From assembly GCA_005765155.1 (NCBI GenBank), contig VCCP01000005.1, positions 1,240,001 to 1,304,000 of the forward strand: a stretch of DNA of 64,000 nucleotides. Reading direction: 5' to 3'. The notes below the pieces were generated by a model, which searched no databases, was not told the origin of the DNA, and saw only the letters and a program-made list of their open reading frames with translations. The translations under genes were made by a program, and so were the position numbers. The stretch comes from Zelopaecilomyces penicillatus (Eukaryota; Ascomycota; Sordariomycetes; Hypocreales; Pseudodiploosporaceae). Shown here one piece after another: positions 20,451-32,546 of this stretch (positions are counted from its first letter, which is position 1; each line of letters opens with the position of its first letter).

Positions 20451-22968
20451 TTAGTCGGTAACTCTCCAGTTGCTGAACCATTTCAGGTAACTGTACTGCT
20501 TGTTAGGGCCGGTCATGCCCCAGCAAATAGGCATAAACAGAATGTAAAGGCCAATGATTACAGTATAGAGCAATCCATACACGACGCCCTGAATAACCTG
20601 ATTACGGTTCCTCATGGTCCAGTCAACCAGGAAACCAAGCGTGAGAATCGCAAAATACAGGGCAGGGTAGTAGTGGTGCACATAGGTGACACGTGCCATG
20701 ATGACGAAGGGGAGGTAATGAAGGAACCAGCCAACAACAGGGTAGATTCCAGAGAAATGAATCTGATCAACCTCTTGTGAGCTGAGCTCCTTGTATCCAC
20801 GCTGCCATCGCACAATATACCACGCAACGACAAGTGCAACCACGCCGAGAGATGCTGTGGTGCCCCAGTAGACGAATGGGTTGCCGAGAAGGAAGTACTT
20901 GACAATGTTATCATCCCAACCGCACATACGGAGACCGACATGAAGGAAGGGCCACTGCCACCACTCAGAAGCGAGATCGTCTTGCTTGTCTGTATCGGGC
21001 ACCAGAGCGTTGTTGGAAGTCATCATGGCAACGTTGAGATGAACAAAGTCGTGGAAAAATGGAGACTTGTAAACGGCTGGGTCACTTGCGGGGACTGGAT
21101 GTAGAAAAACGGAGACTGTTAGCTAGCATTACAAGGAATGGGAAAGGTGGATGGATGGAGCTGAATGTATGTGGAATTGAACTGTTTGTACTTACGTCGC
21201 TCGTTCGAGTGAGCCTCAACATTCCAATGAGTGTATGAGTCTCGGGGATTGTTTTCTTTGACGCAAGCAACTTCAATTTGCTTGAAACCCCATTGTGGGA
21301 GATTCACATTGCCAGCTCGGAGGTAACATCCCATTGACTCGTGTCGCAGGCGGAAAGCCGTAGTCAATGTCCGAATCTTACTGCGATCACGGGACGCAGA
21401 ATCCCGGACGACCTCGATCTTCCAGTGATCTTTTTCGTCACCAACTGTCAAATTACCATATGCGGAGACCTCTCGCAGAGCTTTGGTGACGGGAGCGTCG
21501 ATATCGTGAGAGTGCAGATTGCGACCAGTCTGAGCATGGACAAGACGAACTACGGAGTTGTCTCCAGGGAATCGAAGCTCGCCTTCAGCATCGTAATCAG
21601 CTTCACTGCGATTGGGGTAAAAGAACCAGTCGTTGTTGGCATCCTTGTGGTGATAGCAGGTAACCTGCTGTTGCTGCGAACCCTCGGGGTAGGTCTGGAC
21701 GTGGGAGTGAAGCAAACCGCCACCATAACCCATGTTCTTCAATGTCACACGAGACCCAATAGCAATCTCGAGGGGGCTGTTCTTTCCAACTTCGGTGCCT
21801 TTCAAATTAGCTTGGAACAAAGAGCTCATTTGAGCATCACCAGGTCCAGTGCGATCCAGGATAGCGAAATGCAGTGCGAAAGAGAGCAGGTAGATGAGGA
21901 AGGGGACAACGATAAGTCCGACAACTCGAGTCAGAAAATGGGCACTGAGAGTAGTCTGAAAAATATTGTTAGCAAAGTAGGATCTGAGTGTGTATCATTT
22001 GCTACTCACAATGGGCATTCTGGTGTCACCAAACTTCCTCCAGAGGTCCTCAATCGTATATAGACCAACGAGAGCGGTAACAAAAAGACCCACGAGCTTG
22101 ACGCTACAAACACAACCAATGCTAACACCAGTCATAAAGAGCCAGAAGAACCATTCAGGCTCGAAGCTATTGCGTCGCTGATTATGAAACTTGGCCCAGC
22201 AGAGAGTGGTGGCAAAGGTTCCGCAGAGCAACATCGAGTCGAGCAGAATGAAACGACTGATGGTGGTATATGAATTCTCACAAAGCACCATGAGCGTAAC
22301 GAACCAAACAGCAGGCCGGCGCAGGTTCAGCTCCTTGGCGGTATAGTAGGCCATTGGGATACAAACGATGCCGAAGAAAGCATTGAAGGCACGCATGAAG
22401 GTGAAGTTGACTTCGGCGGGGTATTTGTCACCAGACTTGAATTCGAAGGATCCATTGTAACCAGCGAGGACTCCGGAGAGACCCACGAGCATCTTTCCCA
22501 GCGGTGGGTGGACATCGAAGTAGTATTCATGCTTGATGTAGTAGCTTCCAAACTTGCCAAAACTGCGCACGCATTGGGGTTAGCAAAAGGTCGTTGCGTT
22601 ATGATAAATATATTAGAGGCCAAATCAAGCATGGGAGTAAAACTGACTGAGCCTCGTCCCACGTCACAATGTCACTAATGCCAATTTTCCACAATCGGGT
22701 GAAGAAGGCCAGAGCTGTGAAGATCAGCGGGGCAAATACGCCCTCCCATTCCACGAAGATGTCGACAAAGGACTTCTCCTACAATGCATATGTTAGTATT
22801 ATCTCGCTTTGATTGGAAGCATCAGCTGCTTACCTTCTTGAGGAGCTTCTTCTTGTCCTCAGGTTGCGATTGAGGAGTGGGGGGAGCTTGGGTGGATGGG
22901 ACGGGACGCTTTCGGAGTCCGTCACCCAGGTCAGCACCTGTGGTGGCGGCAGCCTTTTCGGCAGCCAT
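20451..22968 (-). CDS. pmt2: Protein O-mannosyltransferase, PMT2 family
   Basis: Dolichyl-phosphate-mannose:protein O-mannosyltransferase of the ER, which starts O-mannosylation of secreted and wall proteins. Five exons (22968-22834, 22778-22648, 22562-22010, 21955-21196, 21094-20451) join in phase to 740 residues; yeast Pmt2 is 759. The hydrophilic N-terminus is followed by WEGVFAPLIFTALAFFTRLWKIG and TWDEAHFGKFGSYYIKHEYYFDVHPPLGKML. The latter holds the catalytic DE pair of lumenal loop 1. Several helices follow, then three MIR repeats in exon 4, with LLHSHVQTYPEGSQQQQVTCY, LVHAQTGRNLHSHD and LRHESMGCYLRAG. The C-terminal half has LNVAMMTSNNALVPD and further helices (YPVVGWFLHYLPFVIMARVTY). 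The residue pattern HSHVQTYPEGSQQQQVT marks PMT2 rather than PMT1 or PMT4. Essential in many fungi, usually working as a heterodimer with PMT1. Confidence 0.95.
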
Positions 22969-24173
22969 GTTGGTGATTATAACTGATGCCCCGACTCGAA
23001 TGGGATTACAGTTGTTCAGGCGGATAAAATGATGGTGTCAAAGAGCGCCGCTGGTGGATGAAAATCGCGGCGGAGTCGAAAATGGAAAAGGGGGTACGCG
23101 ACCCTGAAGCTTGCCGAGCTTCTTCGTAAAGACAGAATGACTAGGAGGAGGATATTAAAAGAAGAAGCTCCGACGTTGACGACGATACCGCGACCGTCGT
23201 CTCAATACAAAGATAAAAAAAGATATTCCCGAGTAGGAAATGCCCGTTGAGAGAGAGGAAAGAAAAAATGGAGGAATGAAGGGAGGTGTTGGTGGTGGGC
23301 TGTGTTGTGCTGAATGTCGAGCAAATGCGATGCGTAGCCCCCTGGTTCAGCTGGGATCTGGACACCAGTGCAGAAATGGCCACATTGCAATCGGCAGCCT
23401 GGGGAATATTGGAACTGTAACACACCCGACACCGACGCGCTGTACGAATACCTGCCTGTAGCTTGTGCCTGTAAGGTTCCAGGTTGCCTCACTACAGTGG
23501 GGTTATGTAGCACCTCCTGGCAGTAGCCTCGTAACTTATTTATTGAGGCTTTGAGCCTTCGAGCCTTTGAACCCCCCGCCCCCTGTAACAACAAGGCGTG
23601 GCTCCGCTGGGGGGTTTGTCTTGGTTGGGACCTTGGGGGCTCTTCGCTTCGGAACTAGCCACAACCGCCGATTGGTGCGCCACACCGGGCCGCCTCTAGA
23701 CCATTCACGGTCCAGGTTGTTTTCTCACAGGGCTTCTTCTCAGTGGCACTCGAGCACTCACGACTCTGTCTCAGCCCCAGACAGAAATCACATGCTTCAG
23801 TCCCGCACTGTTGGTCTGTGGTGACCGCTAGCTCGCCACTGGTCGCTCCAGGGAAGAATTCGATTCGCGATGATAGACTGGCCTTCTTGATGCCTTATGT
23901 CATCCAGACCGACTACCGTTGGCCACATTGCCGTGCTTAGGAGCCGTCTTCCAGCACCATCCCGACCGCCATCTTCTCTCTGTTTGCTCAGCCTGGGAGA
24001 TGGAGAAGTTCAGCTACTGTTTGACAAGATTAGTTCCTCACCCGAGCATTTGGTAGTTGTTGTTTCCTTCTTGGCCTCATCGCCTCGTCTTTCTACGACA
24101 CTCTCCTAGTGCCTGCGATATCGCCCGGCCGTCCCGCGATCCCGCGATCCCGCCCTTTGAGCAGATTGCCCCG
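22969..24173. other. Divergent promoter region, PMT2 / CHY-RING gene
   Basis: A 1.2 kb spacer shared by two divergent genes. C/T-rich sequence close to 24174 and G/A-rich sequence close to 22969 (C/T on the minus strand) are typical leaders. No separate gene is supported. Confidence 0.45.
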
Positions 24174-26160
24174 ATGTCCTCTCTCGTATCCGAGTTCTTG
24201 ATCAACCCTGTGTTACGCCAAGCTCGTCGGTTCTCTGAAATCTCCCGCACAACGTTTGCTGGTGAAGATGAGGTGCCACCGGCTGTCCGGCCGGATTCGG
24301 ACGCAGTCGGCGACAGTTCCGTTCAAGTTGATGCGTCTTCCCAAGACCCTGTAACCCTGCCAGAATCGCCGCGTCATCGGCCACTCAGTTCATCCACGCA
24401 GGAGACGATAGTCGAAGAAGCCATAGAAACCCCAATCGAATATAGCAACACTCCTTCTCGTGATCATCTCGGTTTCCCTATTTCTCCACCGCGAAACCAT
24501 GGCCCAATTCCCGAAGACGATGGGATGCGTAATCTGAGAGCTCGTATGCATGCGATTAATGCATGCGATATTTCTTCGTCTGAGAAAGCCAAACTCATGC
24601 ATGAAGCAATACTAGCAGGGTACCATGCCTCCCTTGTCGCAGCCTCGCATGGCAAAATTCCATCCGAAATCGACGTGTCTTTAGGTAAAACATCGGAGCA
24701 TACATTGCCATCTGGGCCATTAGACTCCCTCAAATTCTGGCACAATCAACTGGGAGAGCATTCTGGCCCCGAAACATTCGTCCTAAGTGAGCGGGACGTT
24801 GCGCCAACGTTCGCTCCCATTCGCCCGCCTAAGAATTCTGGAAATGGATCGGCCTCCAATGGAACAACGGCTTCGCCAGATGCAACGCAAGCTCCTTTGG
24901 GCTGCCAGCATTATGAACGAAACGTTAAGTTACAGTGCTCTACATGCCAAAAGTGGTATTCCTGTCGGTTCTGCCATGATGCAGAGGAAGATCATATCCT
25001 TATCCGCAAAGACACGAAGAATATGCTATGCATGCTCTGTAGAACACCTCAAAGAGCATCTGATATTTGTGTAAACTGCGGTGAGATGACTGCACAGTAT
25101 TACTGCAACATTTGCAAGTTGTGGGAAAATCGACAGAGTAAACCCATATATCATTGTAACGATTGTGGTATCTGTCGACGAGGCTTAGGTCTTGGCAAGG
25201 ACTTTTTCCATTGCAAGGTTGGTATTCCTGCTCCTGCCTTGTCGTCCCGCCTATCATGTTCATTTATCGAGTAGAAAACTAACAGGATTGTAGACGTGTC
25301 GTGCGTGTATCACCACATCCATCGAAACCTCTCACAAATGCATTGAACGGTCAACAGATTGTAACTGTCCAATCTGCGGCGATTACATGTTTACATCGCC
25401 GAAACCGGTTGTGTTTATGCCTTGTGGTCACAGCATTCACAAGAAATGCTACGATCAGCATATGAAGGTTTCCTACAGATGCCCGATATGTAACAAGAGT
25501 CTTGCAAACATGGAGACTCAATTTCGCAACTTGGATGTTGCGATTCTTGGACAGCCCATGCCACCTGAATTTCGTGACACAAAGGCAAACATTCTATGCA
25601 ATGATTGTTCTGCAAAGAGTACAGTCCCTTACCACTGGCTGGGATTGAAGTGCTCTATATGCAGGTCATATAACACCGTGGAACTTCAACTGCTAGGTGG
25701 TAATAGTCAGACGCTTCAACCTAACCTAGTCGAGCAGCCTCTAATTTTGGTGGATTCTCAAGCAGGACCTCAGTTGAATCTGGAGCCTGAGCCGCCATTA
25801 CTAGCAGGCCGACCAACACCAGTCTCCTCTGACCCTCGCGTGGCTTTATCCATCAGTAACAGACGAAGGCATTCCTCAAACGGAGTCGACTTGCAGCATC
25901 GTATTCCAGACAGAATTGCGAGATCCGCCTCACCACCCAGTACAACTCACGAAGCCTGGCATGCGTTAGTCACCGCGTCGGGACTTGATGTGGAAGATGA
26001 AGATGGTATGCTAGGGTTTTGGGGAGGTGGCGAAGATGACGATGATTCCAGTGACCTTGGAGAAGAATATGACTCTGATCAAGGCTCCAGCGATGATGAG
26101 TTGGATGCAGAAGATGAAGAGGACGATGCAAATGAGATAACACTCATTGGCCACCGGTGA
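24174..26160 (+). CDS. CHY zinc-finger and RING ubiquitin ligase (Pirh2/RCHY1 type)
   Basis: Predicted E3 ubiquitin ligase. Two exons, 24174-25217 and 25294-26160, join in phase to 636 residues. The first 230 residues are disordered. The CHY finger begins LGCQHYERNVKLQCSTCQKWYSCRFCHD, followed by ENMLC-type CxxC pairs (MLCMLC, ICVNCG, YYCNICKLW). The CTCHY part is YHCNDCGICRRG...FFHCKTCRACI; the intron falls exactly between FHCK and TCRAC. A RING-H2 finger follows (CNCPICGDYMFTS, MPCGHSIHKKCYDQH, RCPICNKSL). A rubredoxin-like zinc ribbon (ILCNDCSAKSTVPYHWLGLKCSICRSYNT) completes the Pirh2 order. The tail is Ser-rich and ends in a strongly acidic run (DDDDSSDLGEEYDSDQG). A longer start at 24057 is open in frame, but I prefer MSSLVSEFLINPVLRQARRF. 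Fungal relatives have been linked to iron and stress signalling, which is not shown here. Confidence 0.9.
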
Positions 26161-26614
26161 TCAACGGAGCCATCTCCAACCTCACATGAGAACTACATGA
26201 CACGATACATGACTGACATACGAATTTGATCACAATGAACTATGATGTATCTCAAGGACGTTTAGCCTCCGTCCGCGGCATTTTTTTTTTTCTGGCTTTT
26301 TTCCCCTCGGGGTTTTTTGTTTAGGGGCATGGCGTTGAGGGGCATTCTCACTTCAAGGAATCGACTGTCCTTTGAAGCCACATAAGGAGCAAGGGGTGGA
26401 GTGTTCATATTTTTTTGGAAACAAATTTGTTGGCCCTAAAAGAGGCAAATCTTCAATAACAACACACTGTAACAAATATTACAAAACTCCATCGTAACAC
26501 CTTGTGATTTGTCCGATAAACTCCGGTCCAACATGAAAAAAGATCAAAATAAAGCCGGAAAAGGACAAAAATGCACCAGCCTCGACCGTTCTAACTCTTT
26601 GACGGCAATTCTAC
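26161..26614. other. Convergent 3' spacer
   Basis: This spacer holds the 3' regions of the CHY-RING and MOZART1 genes. T-rich runs lie at about 26280-26325. No gene is seen. Confidence 0.5.
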
Positions 26615-26982
26615 TTATCGGGCAGCCTGCTGCTCCATCGCTTGTGCCTCCTGACGCAGCTGCTTGATGACTTGCTATTGAGACTGTTAGACGTCGTTTA
26701 TCCAGCAGCATAGCATTAACAATAGTAAGAATAAACAGATGCTCGTGCTCAACTCACAGCAAGAGCCTCTGGGTTGACCCCTCGTTCAATCATGGAGATG
26801 CAAATAGACAAGGTGCGGCGGTCCAGCTGGCAGTTCTATAGCCCAGTAACGACACCGTGGGTTAGTAGTGAACCCCTTTGAGTAACATCAACATGACAGA
26901 AATAGCGAACCAAAATAGTAGAGATCTCGTGGAGAATGTCCACAGCTTGCTGTGCAGCCGCGTGCTTGTCAGTCTCGGGCAT
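26615..26982 (-). CDS. mzt1: Mitotic-spindle organizing protein 1 (MOZART1)
   Basis: MOZART1/Mzt1 is a tiny subunit that binds the N-terminus of gamma-tubulin complex proteins and helps recruit gamma-tubulin complexes to spindle poles. Three very short exons (26982-26911, 26835-26758, 26674-26615) each hold whole codons (24, 26 and 19 plus stop) and give 69 residues. The protein starts MPETDKHAAAQQAVDIL and continues HEISTILNCQLDRRTLSICI, SMIERGVNPEALAQVIKQLR, then QEAQAMEQQAAR. The motif LDRRTLSICISMIERGVNPEALA is the family hallmark: three helices, with GVNPEALA before the last. Splice donors are GTTCGC (weak) and GTGAGT; acceptors are CTATAG and CTATTG-strand TAG. The gene is easily missed because no exon exceeds 80 bases. 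It lies upstream of SPC25 in neither operon nor overlap, but both act at the spindle. Confidence 0.92.
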
Positions 26983-27473
26983 GGTGAATTGTTTAGTAGC
27001 TGAGCGGGACTGATTGAATTGAGGTGATGGTGGTGGTGGATGTGAGGTTGAGACTAGGCTGCGTGACCATATGGTGGGGGTTTGTCAGGCAGTACGGGCA
27101 GTACAGGCAGTTTACGCGCTGAACGCGTGGCTCAAACACAAGTCCTCATAGCAATGAAATCACCGCGTTCACAGTAACAAGTGATGGATAGAGTGTAGAT
27201 TAGGGGATATTGTGATTCTACAGGGATTGGTCTGCTACATTTTACAATAAAGAGAAACTGGGCGCGGACTGTGCAGAAAATGGCCAAGAATAGACACCAA
27301 AAAAGATAGCAGGTGTTGGCTGCTAACACCACAATACTAATCGGTTCGCGATGGGCTTTGTTAGGATAGCCAAATTCAATTGCATCAAAAACGGGGTATA
27401 TATATCTTCAAAGGTCATAAGTAACAATCGTCAAGCCAATTTATAAAACAATCCCAGCCATAGTGAAGCGTCC
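26983..27473. other. Spacer between SPC25 end and MOZART1 start
   Basis: About 490 bases holding the MOZART1 promoter and the SPC25 3' region. No gene is seen. Confidence 0.5.
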
Positions 27474-28309
27474 TTAAGACTTCATTGCCTCGGCGAAAAG
27501 CTCCCTCATACCCTTCAACAGCACCACCAGCTCCCTCGTCTCATTCACCCTATCCAGTACTTTTTCCACACTATCTCGCTCCAGCTTGGGCCGACAGTGC
27601 TTAACGTCATAATCCCTAGAGCTTGTCACGAGTTCAAACCACGCCTCGCGCTCCCAGTTCTTCTCGTCAATGTGCGTGTAGATAAACTTAAGCCGGTCGT
27701 CTTGACCCGCACCCTCAATCCGCAGGCACAGGTTTGTGATCCAAAAGTCCAGCTCGGGCACGTTGTATCTAGATTGCGCCTCCTGTCGTTTGGCATGCTC
27801 GCGCTGGGCTTTCAGCCGCAATTCTATCTCGGCTTGGGTCTGCGTGATCTGCGACTTGAGGTTGTCGCGCGTTGCGATGTGGTCGTCTCGCTGGGACGCT
27901 AGGGAGCTGACTGCCATTTCCATTTCTCGTCGTTCGGCTTCCTCTTTCTCAATAGTCTGCTGGTGTGTTGAAGTCTTGACTTGGGCAATTTCGATATCTT
28001 TCTTCCTCATTCGTTGATCCTCTGCATAACTCTCGTCAGTCTATTGTCGTTTTGCACTGATCGCAATGTCCATCTTATACCTTGAAGTTCAGCCATATTC
28101 ATGCGAAACTGATTGCGCTCCTCCAACACACGCTTCCTGCCTTGCTCGATGAATGTGTCAAACCTGGCAGTGAATTTTGCCATGCGGTCGCGCAATTCAT
28201 CAAAACCAAAGTCGATATTAGGGAGCGTGTCTGCGACTGACGGCCCAATCGGGGCCAATGTCTGGCGGCTGTGGCTCGAAGAGAGCAAGGGCTCAAACGA
28301 TGTGGCCAT
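27474..28309 (-). CDS. spc25: Kinetochore protein SPC25 (NDC80 complex)
   Basis: Subunit of the NDC80 complex that links kinetochores to microtubules; Spc25 pairs with Spc24 at the centromere-facing end. Two exons, 28309-28081 and 28021-27474, join in phase to 258 residues. The N-terminal 110 residues and the following stretch (about 90-165) are rich in Glu, Lys, Gln and Arg and predict a long coiled coil (MRKKDIEIAQVKTSTHQQTI, EKEEAERREMEMA). The C-terminal globular RWD-like domain starts near YNVPELDFWITNLCLRIEG and includes LKFIYTHIDEKNWEREAWFEL and YDVKHCRPKLE, which match the family. It ends with a helix (LLKGMRELFAEAMKS). Its start is 575 bp from the divergent RRN6 start, so the two may share regulatory sequence. 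Confidence 0.93.
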
Positions 28310-28884
28310 GTTGAATGCGATTTGACGTATACTCTACGTCCGTGGCGATGAAGTGCAAATGTTCGGTGCGGCTGTACTGTACTGAACCGTGGTGGGAAGA
28401 TGTCGACGATTTGTCCTGTAGCGCGGGGTGCTGTGTCTTTGCGCCGTCACAGACTCACCGTAATGGTGTTTACCTTCTGAACAACCACGTTGCTGGGTCG
28501 ACGCGACAAGCGGATGTGGCGCACTTGTCAAACACCATGCACGCATGAGCCTCGAGCTAATTGAAGGTCACGTGTGGGTCAAATATCGCACCTATACTTG
28601 ATGAACAAACTCAACGGCATCAAGTTTCTGTCCATGTGAAAACTTGATTGCATTGTAATAGTCGCTTCCTTTATAGTCTCATTTCATTCTAATCTCGAAG
28701 TGAAGCGCACGATTTGTTACCTCTCACCCCTTATAATGTCAGACTAAAATACCAATCCACAGCTGCTCACCAGCCGCAAAAACTCATAGCTCAGTCACAC
28801 TCACCCACGGCCAAGCTCAACCCGAGATGAAGAAAGGCATATCCTTTACACTTTTATCACATTGGAAATTACTACTCGGCCCTA
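28310..28884. promoter_or_regulatory. Divergent promoter, SPC25 / RRN6
   Basis: The only sequence between two oppositely directed starts. No coding frame is supported. I see no unambiguous named binding site; the assignment rests on gene orientation alone. Confidence 0.45.
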
Positions 28885-31800
28885 ATGGCTGAAAAACAAA
28901 GGTTGGCTTATATGGGCTATGGGAAACTTGGAGTGTTGGAATTTACTCCCAGTGAGGGTCCCGAAAATGAGGCTGGGTTGATGCAGGCGTCTCGGCTCAC
29001 TGATGAATGTAGGTTCACCAGAAAAGGCACCACTATCCTTGAAGTTTCCTACTTAAATGATGTAAGACTGGAGTTTTTTTTAACGTGCTACGTGTTTAGT
29101 TCATCGGTTCAAAGTCATCAGCTCCTTGACATACCTATACCCACCCTCAATAACTCAGTTGCCCGAGATACCATCAAAGCTTTACGATGAACGCCGAGCA
29201 CAGGAGCGATGGATCTCCAAACACCATCCAGAGGCAGCCATGGCCAACGACGTCCTTATGGATTTCCTCAGAGAAGATCTGGAGCACTTCAAGATGTCAG
29301 ACGAAATGGAAAACGACCGACCACTGCTTGCCGTTGGTCTAATGCCTGATCTTGGGTACAGCACGGGCGCCAAAACGATACCGATGGTAGCCTTTCCGAC
29401 TGGGGAGTCTGGGGAGTCGTTGCGTCTTGCACGCTTGTTCCCCTCTCAGTGGCATTGGGGTAATGAAAACGGTGCCATGTTAAATATGTCGACCCCTGAT
29501 CCAATGATCAGGGAGGCGTCAGTCACATGGACAAGCGACAGATTGCCTATTACTCATGTCAAACTCTCCGGTGATGATTCTGAAGCTTTTCAATGGCTGC
29601 TAGTCCAGAAACAATCCTCTACCATAGTCCTTCGCCCAGAATACCGCCAACATCTGACATCAGCTAGCCGCCCAACGGACATGGTGCTTGATCAACAGCC
29701 ATCTTACATCGGTCCAAATCCGGTGGTTATCATCAATCAAGACCTAACAGGGGGTCGGGCGCACTCAGATATGGCTTTTATTCCTGCAGTGCCAGGTCGA
29801 CCACCACAGCTTGCTATTATAGATGAATGTGGTTACTGGACTATCTGGAACTTGGTGGGTGGCAGCTGGCACATCAAAAAGAGTTTAATGCGTCAGGCCC
29901 TCTCTAGCTGCGGGCATATCTCTGACGGTCTACTTGCCGAGTTGCCGTCTCGTCCCTTACATGCGGCAGAAAAACATGGTATGCTTTTCGTAGGGCGGGC
30001 CGAAGGGGAGATGCTCAAACGCAGAGACAAGACAATGGTTTCATCGCAGCATCTCATCTTGTGGAATCGCCAGCGGATTGAGATTATCAACTTGGAGACC
30101 AAGACCTTGCTTCCGCGGCTTGAGCCATTGCGTATGCCAGACGGGAAGGCGGACTGGATAGTTGATATAAAGCGCAGCCCAGCCGACCAAAACCATATTT
30201 TCATTCTGACGGCACATTATGTGATTTGGGTTGATCTTCCCGGTCATGACACGTCAAACAATTTACCCCAAAAGCCTTCAATCGTGCTGGCCTGTTCCCA
30301 TATTGGCACTAAGGGGGATGGCTCCAGGATGTTCGTGTGCAAAGCATCTGGTGACGATCCAACCGCATCGTTGGTTTTCGTTCACTATCCACAGCATCAG
30401 CAGCTTTGCGTTTACCTTTTCCGTCTCTCCCCCAAAATAAAGCTACCTCAATGGCACCGCAACACGCTTTCATTTCCGGATAGTCGTTCAGGCCTACAGG
30501 CAAGGGATGCAGTACAGTTACTCAGAGTCGACCCTATTAGTCTCTCCGCTCCAAAGAAGATGGAGCTTTCGGATCCGGGGCATGATTATCAAGGGCTTGG
30601 TACTCAATTCTACCAGATGACTGTGTTGGGCAAGGGCTTGAGCCTATCGTACTGTTTATGCGCCATCTCCAAGGACCCCAGCCTCGATATTAACCCTCCC
30701 ACCATTCGCTTCGGTTGGTCGGAAGCTAAACAGAAGAAAGCTCGAGAAAAGAGGAGAAAGCGTATCTTCCGCCATCTGACTGGGACTTTTGTGCTTCCAG
30801 ACGGCATGACAGATGATGATATTACGAATTTACTTGCGAAAAATGCCCAAACAGAAGATGAAATCGGAGCATTTGACAAGGGCAAGGGTCCTGCCTTGAA
30901 GAAACCGCGGCCCGTTGTTTTGAAAGTTGACCAATTTTGTCAGGCACTCTGTGATTCATTAAACTCATCAGCAAGCCCAGAAGAAACCGGTCTTCCTGTA
31001 AAGCTATTTGATGCACTACGACATGCACTCGATCAAGGACTCCAGGATGGCCGTCTCCCCTTGTTTACATGGTAGGTCACGCTCACAGAGGATACTTTGT
31101 CTGGATTTTAGACTCACATTTACTTGTAGGAAAGACGTTGTTGAGGAACTGTTGGATCCTATGGAATATGGATCTATCTCTAATGGCAGAGAAGCTGAAA
31201 TCGAAAGATTATTGGATGAGAATAATGGCAAGATTGTCGTCGCCCAACTAAGACCTTTGGGTCCCAAAGAGACACCGAATTCGCTTATAAGCTTGTCATC
31301 TATTAACCAGTCACTCTCTCAGATGTGGATCGATCCGATGGAAGACATTCTCCCTGAAGAGATGCAAGATATCAGAAGAGGCTGGGTTGCCGAACTGGCG
31401 AGAGATTGCTTCCTATCTTCTTATGGTATTATGGTGCAGGACACGCAACTTCTAGGCCCTGGCGTTCAAGATACCGCCGAAGACAGTCAGGAAGCTCCTT
31501 TAAGCTCACAGCGATCCCAAGCATCGCGATCAAGCTCTCGTGGCGCCATAGAATCCTCACCTGCTCGGTCTGTGTCCCCTGCCGCCGCCCCAGTCGACGA
31601 TGCCATCCAACGCCTCCAACTCCTAGTCCCATCTATACGTCCCGGCAAACTTGATATTTCAAAGCAATCAAAGGTCCTCTCTTACTGGCCCACTGAACGG
31701 GGGGTTGATACAAGCGAATATGTCTCCAGCATTGCCATGGCAAACGACGAGTTGTTCCGAGGAGCCAGGGAACGACTCCAAAAGAAGGAAGCAAAGAGAA

Positions 31801-32057
31801 AGTCTCGGGCAGAAAAATATAAGCGGCCCGCATTCATGCGACAGGGCCTTTCCAGCGGTGAACCACAAAGCCAGGATGCAGGTCCATCATTGGCAAGACC
31901 AACGTCGACACAGATCATGTCCAGTCAGGTGATGCCCTCATCATCTCAAGTAATGGGCCCGATAAAATCGAGCGTGACGATGAGTCAGCCTGTGCCGGGT
32001 GCATTTGGAGGCAGGAAGAAGACCAAGAAAGTGAAGCGGAAGACTGGTTTCAGATGA
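28885..32057 (+). CDS. rrn6: RNA polymerase I initiation factor, RRN6 family
   Basis: Homologue of Rrn6, the large WD-repeat-like subunit of core factor, which recruits RNA polymerase I to rDNA promoters. Proposed exons are 28885-29008, 29100-31071 and 31130-32057, giving 1,007 residues in phase. The N-terminal start YMGYGKLGVLEFTPSEG resembles the YGHxG opening of the family. Then come RWISKHHPEAAMANDVLMDFL, the beta-propeller-like middle (AFIPAVPGRPPQLAIIDECG, YWTIWNLVGGSW) and ILWNRQRIEIINLET. The helical part contains VEELLDPMEYGSIS. The C-terminus is Ser-rich with a basic nuclear tail (GGRKKTKKVKRKTGF). The second intron (donor GTAGGT, acceptor TTGTAG) is firm. The first (donor GTAGGT at 29009, acceptor TTTAG at 29099) is the phase-compatible choice but less sure. 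Divergent from SPC25. Confidence 0.85.
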
Positions 32058-32546
32058 TTGGTTTGAAACGGGAGGTGAACTCTGGGCAGTTTTGTTGTAG
32101 ACTGGAGCTCAGGCTGAGGATGTTGAGGGGACCAGACTTGTTGTAAGACGTAATTATGGAACAGCCGCTCATGAATCTAGACAACGTGGCATATTGTCAA
32201 CGGATAACTTCGTGAATTAATACATAATAATACTTTATTTCTAGTTGCTACCTGGACTGATTAATAGCGCACCACTACCTCGAGTTCGTCGTTGGTAATG
32301 ATGCAAACACGGTGCAGTACTGGGAACCGAGATGGTGAATCTCTAGAGGGGTTTTATAGTGGGGTGACATCACAGAAGGAAGGCACGCTTCAAGTGCTCC
32401 AGCTCACTGTTTCCTATGCCACCACGCCTTGGGGGAAAACCACCGACTGCACCAAAATTCTCCTCATTCTAGAGGAATCATTATCGGTTCTTTTCCTAGA
32501 GAAATCTAACATATCGAGATTCTTGTATAACACCACTGGGCCAATA
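32058..32546. other. Intergenic, RRN6 to PITH gene
   Basis: Probable 3' region of RRN6 and promoter of the PITH gene. A frame open upstream of 32547 has no similarity I recognise and is treated as leader. Confidence 0.45.

Noticed and set aside
21341..22063. 240-codon open frame on the plus strand
   Set aside because: It is antisense to the well-supported MIR-domain exon of PMT2 and has no motif of its own.
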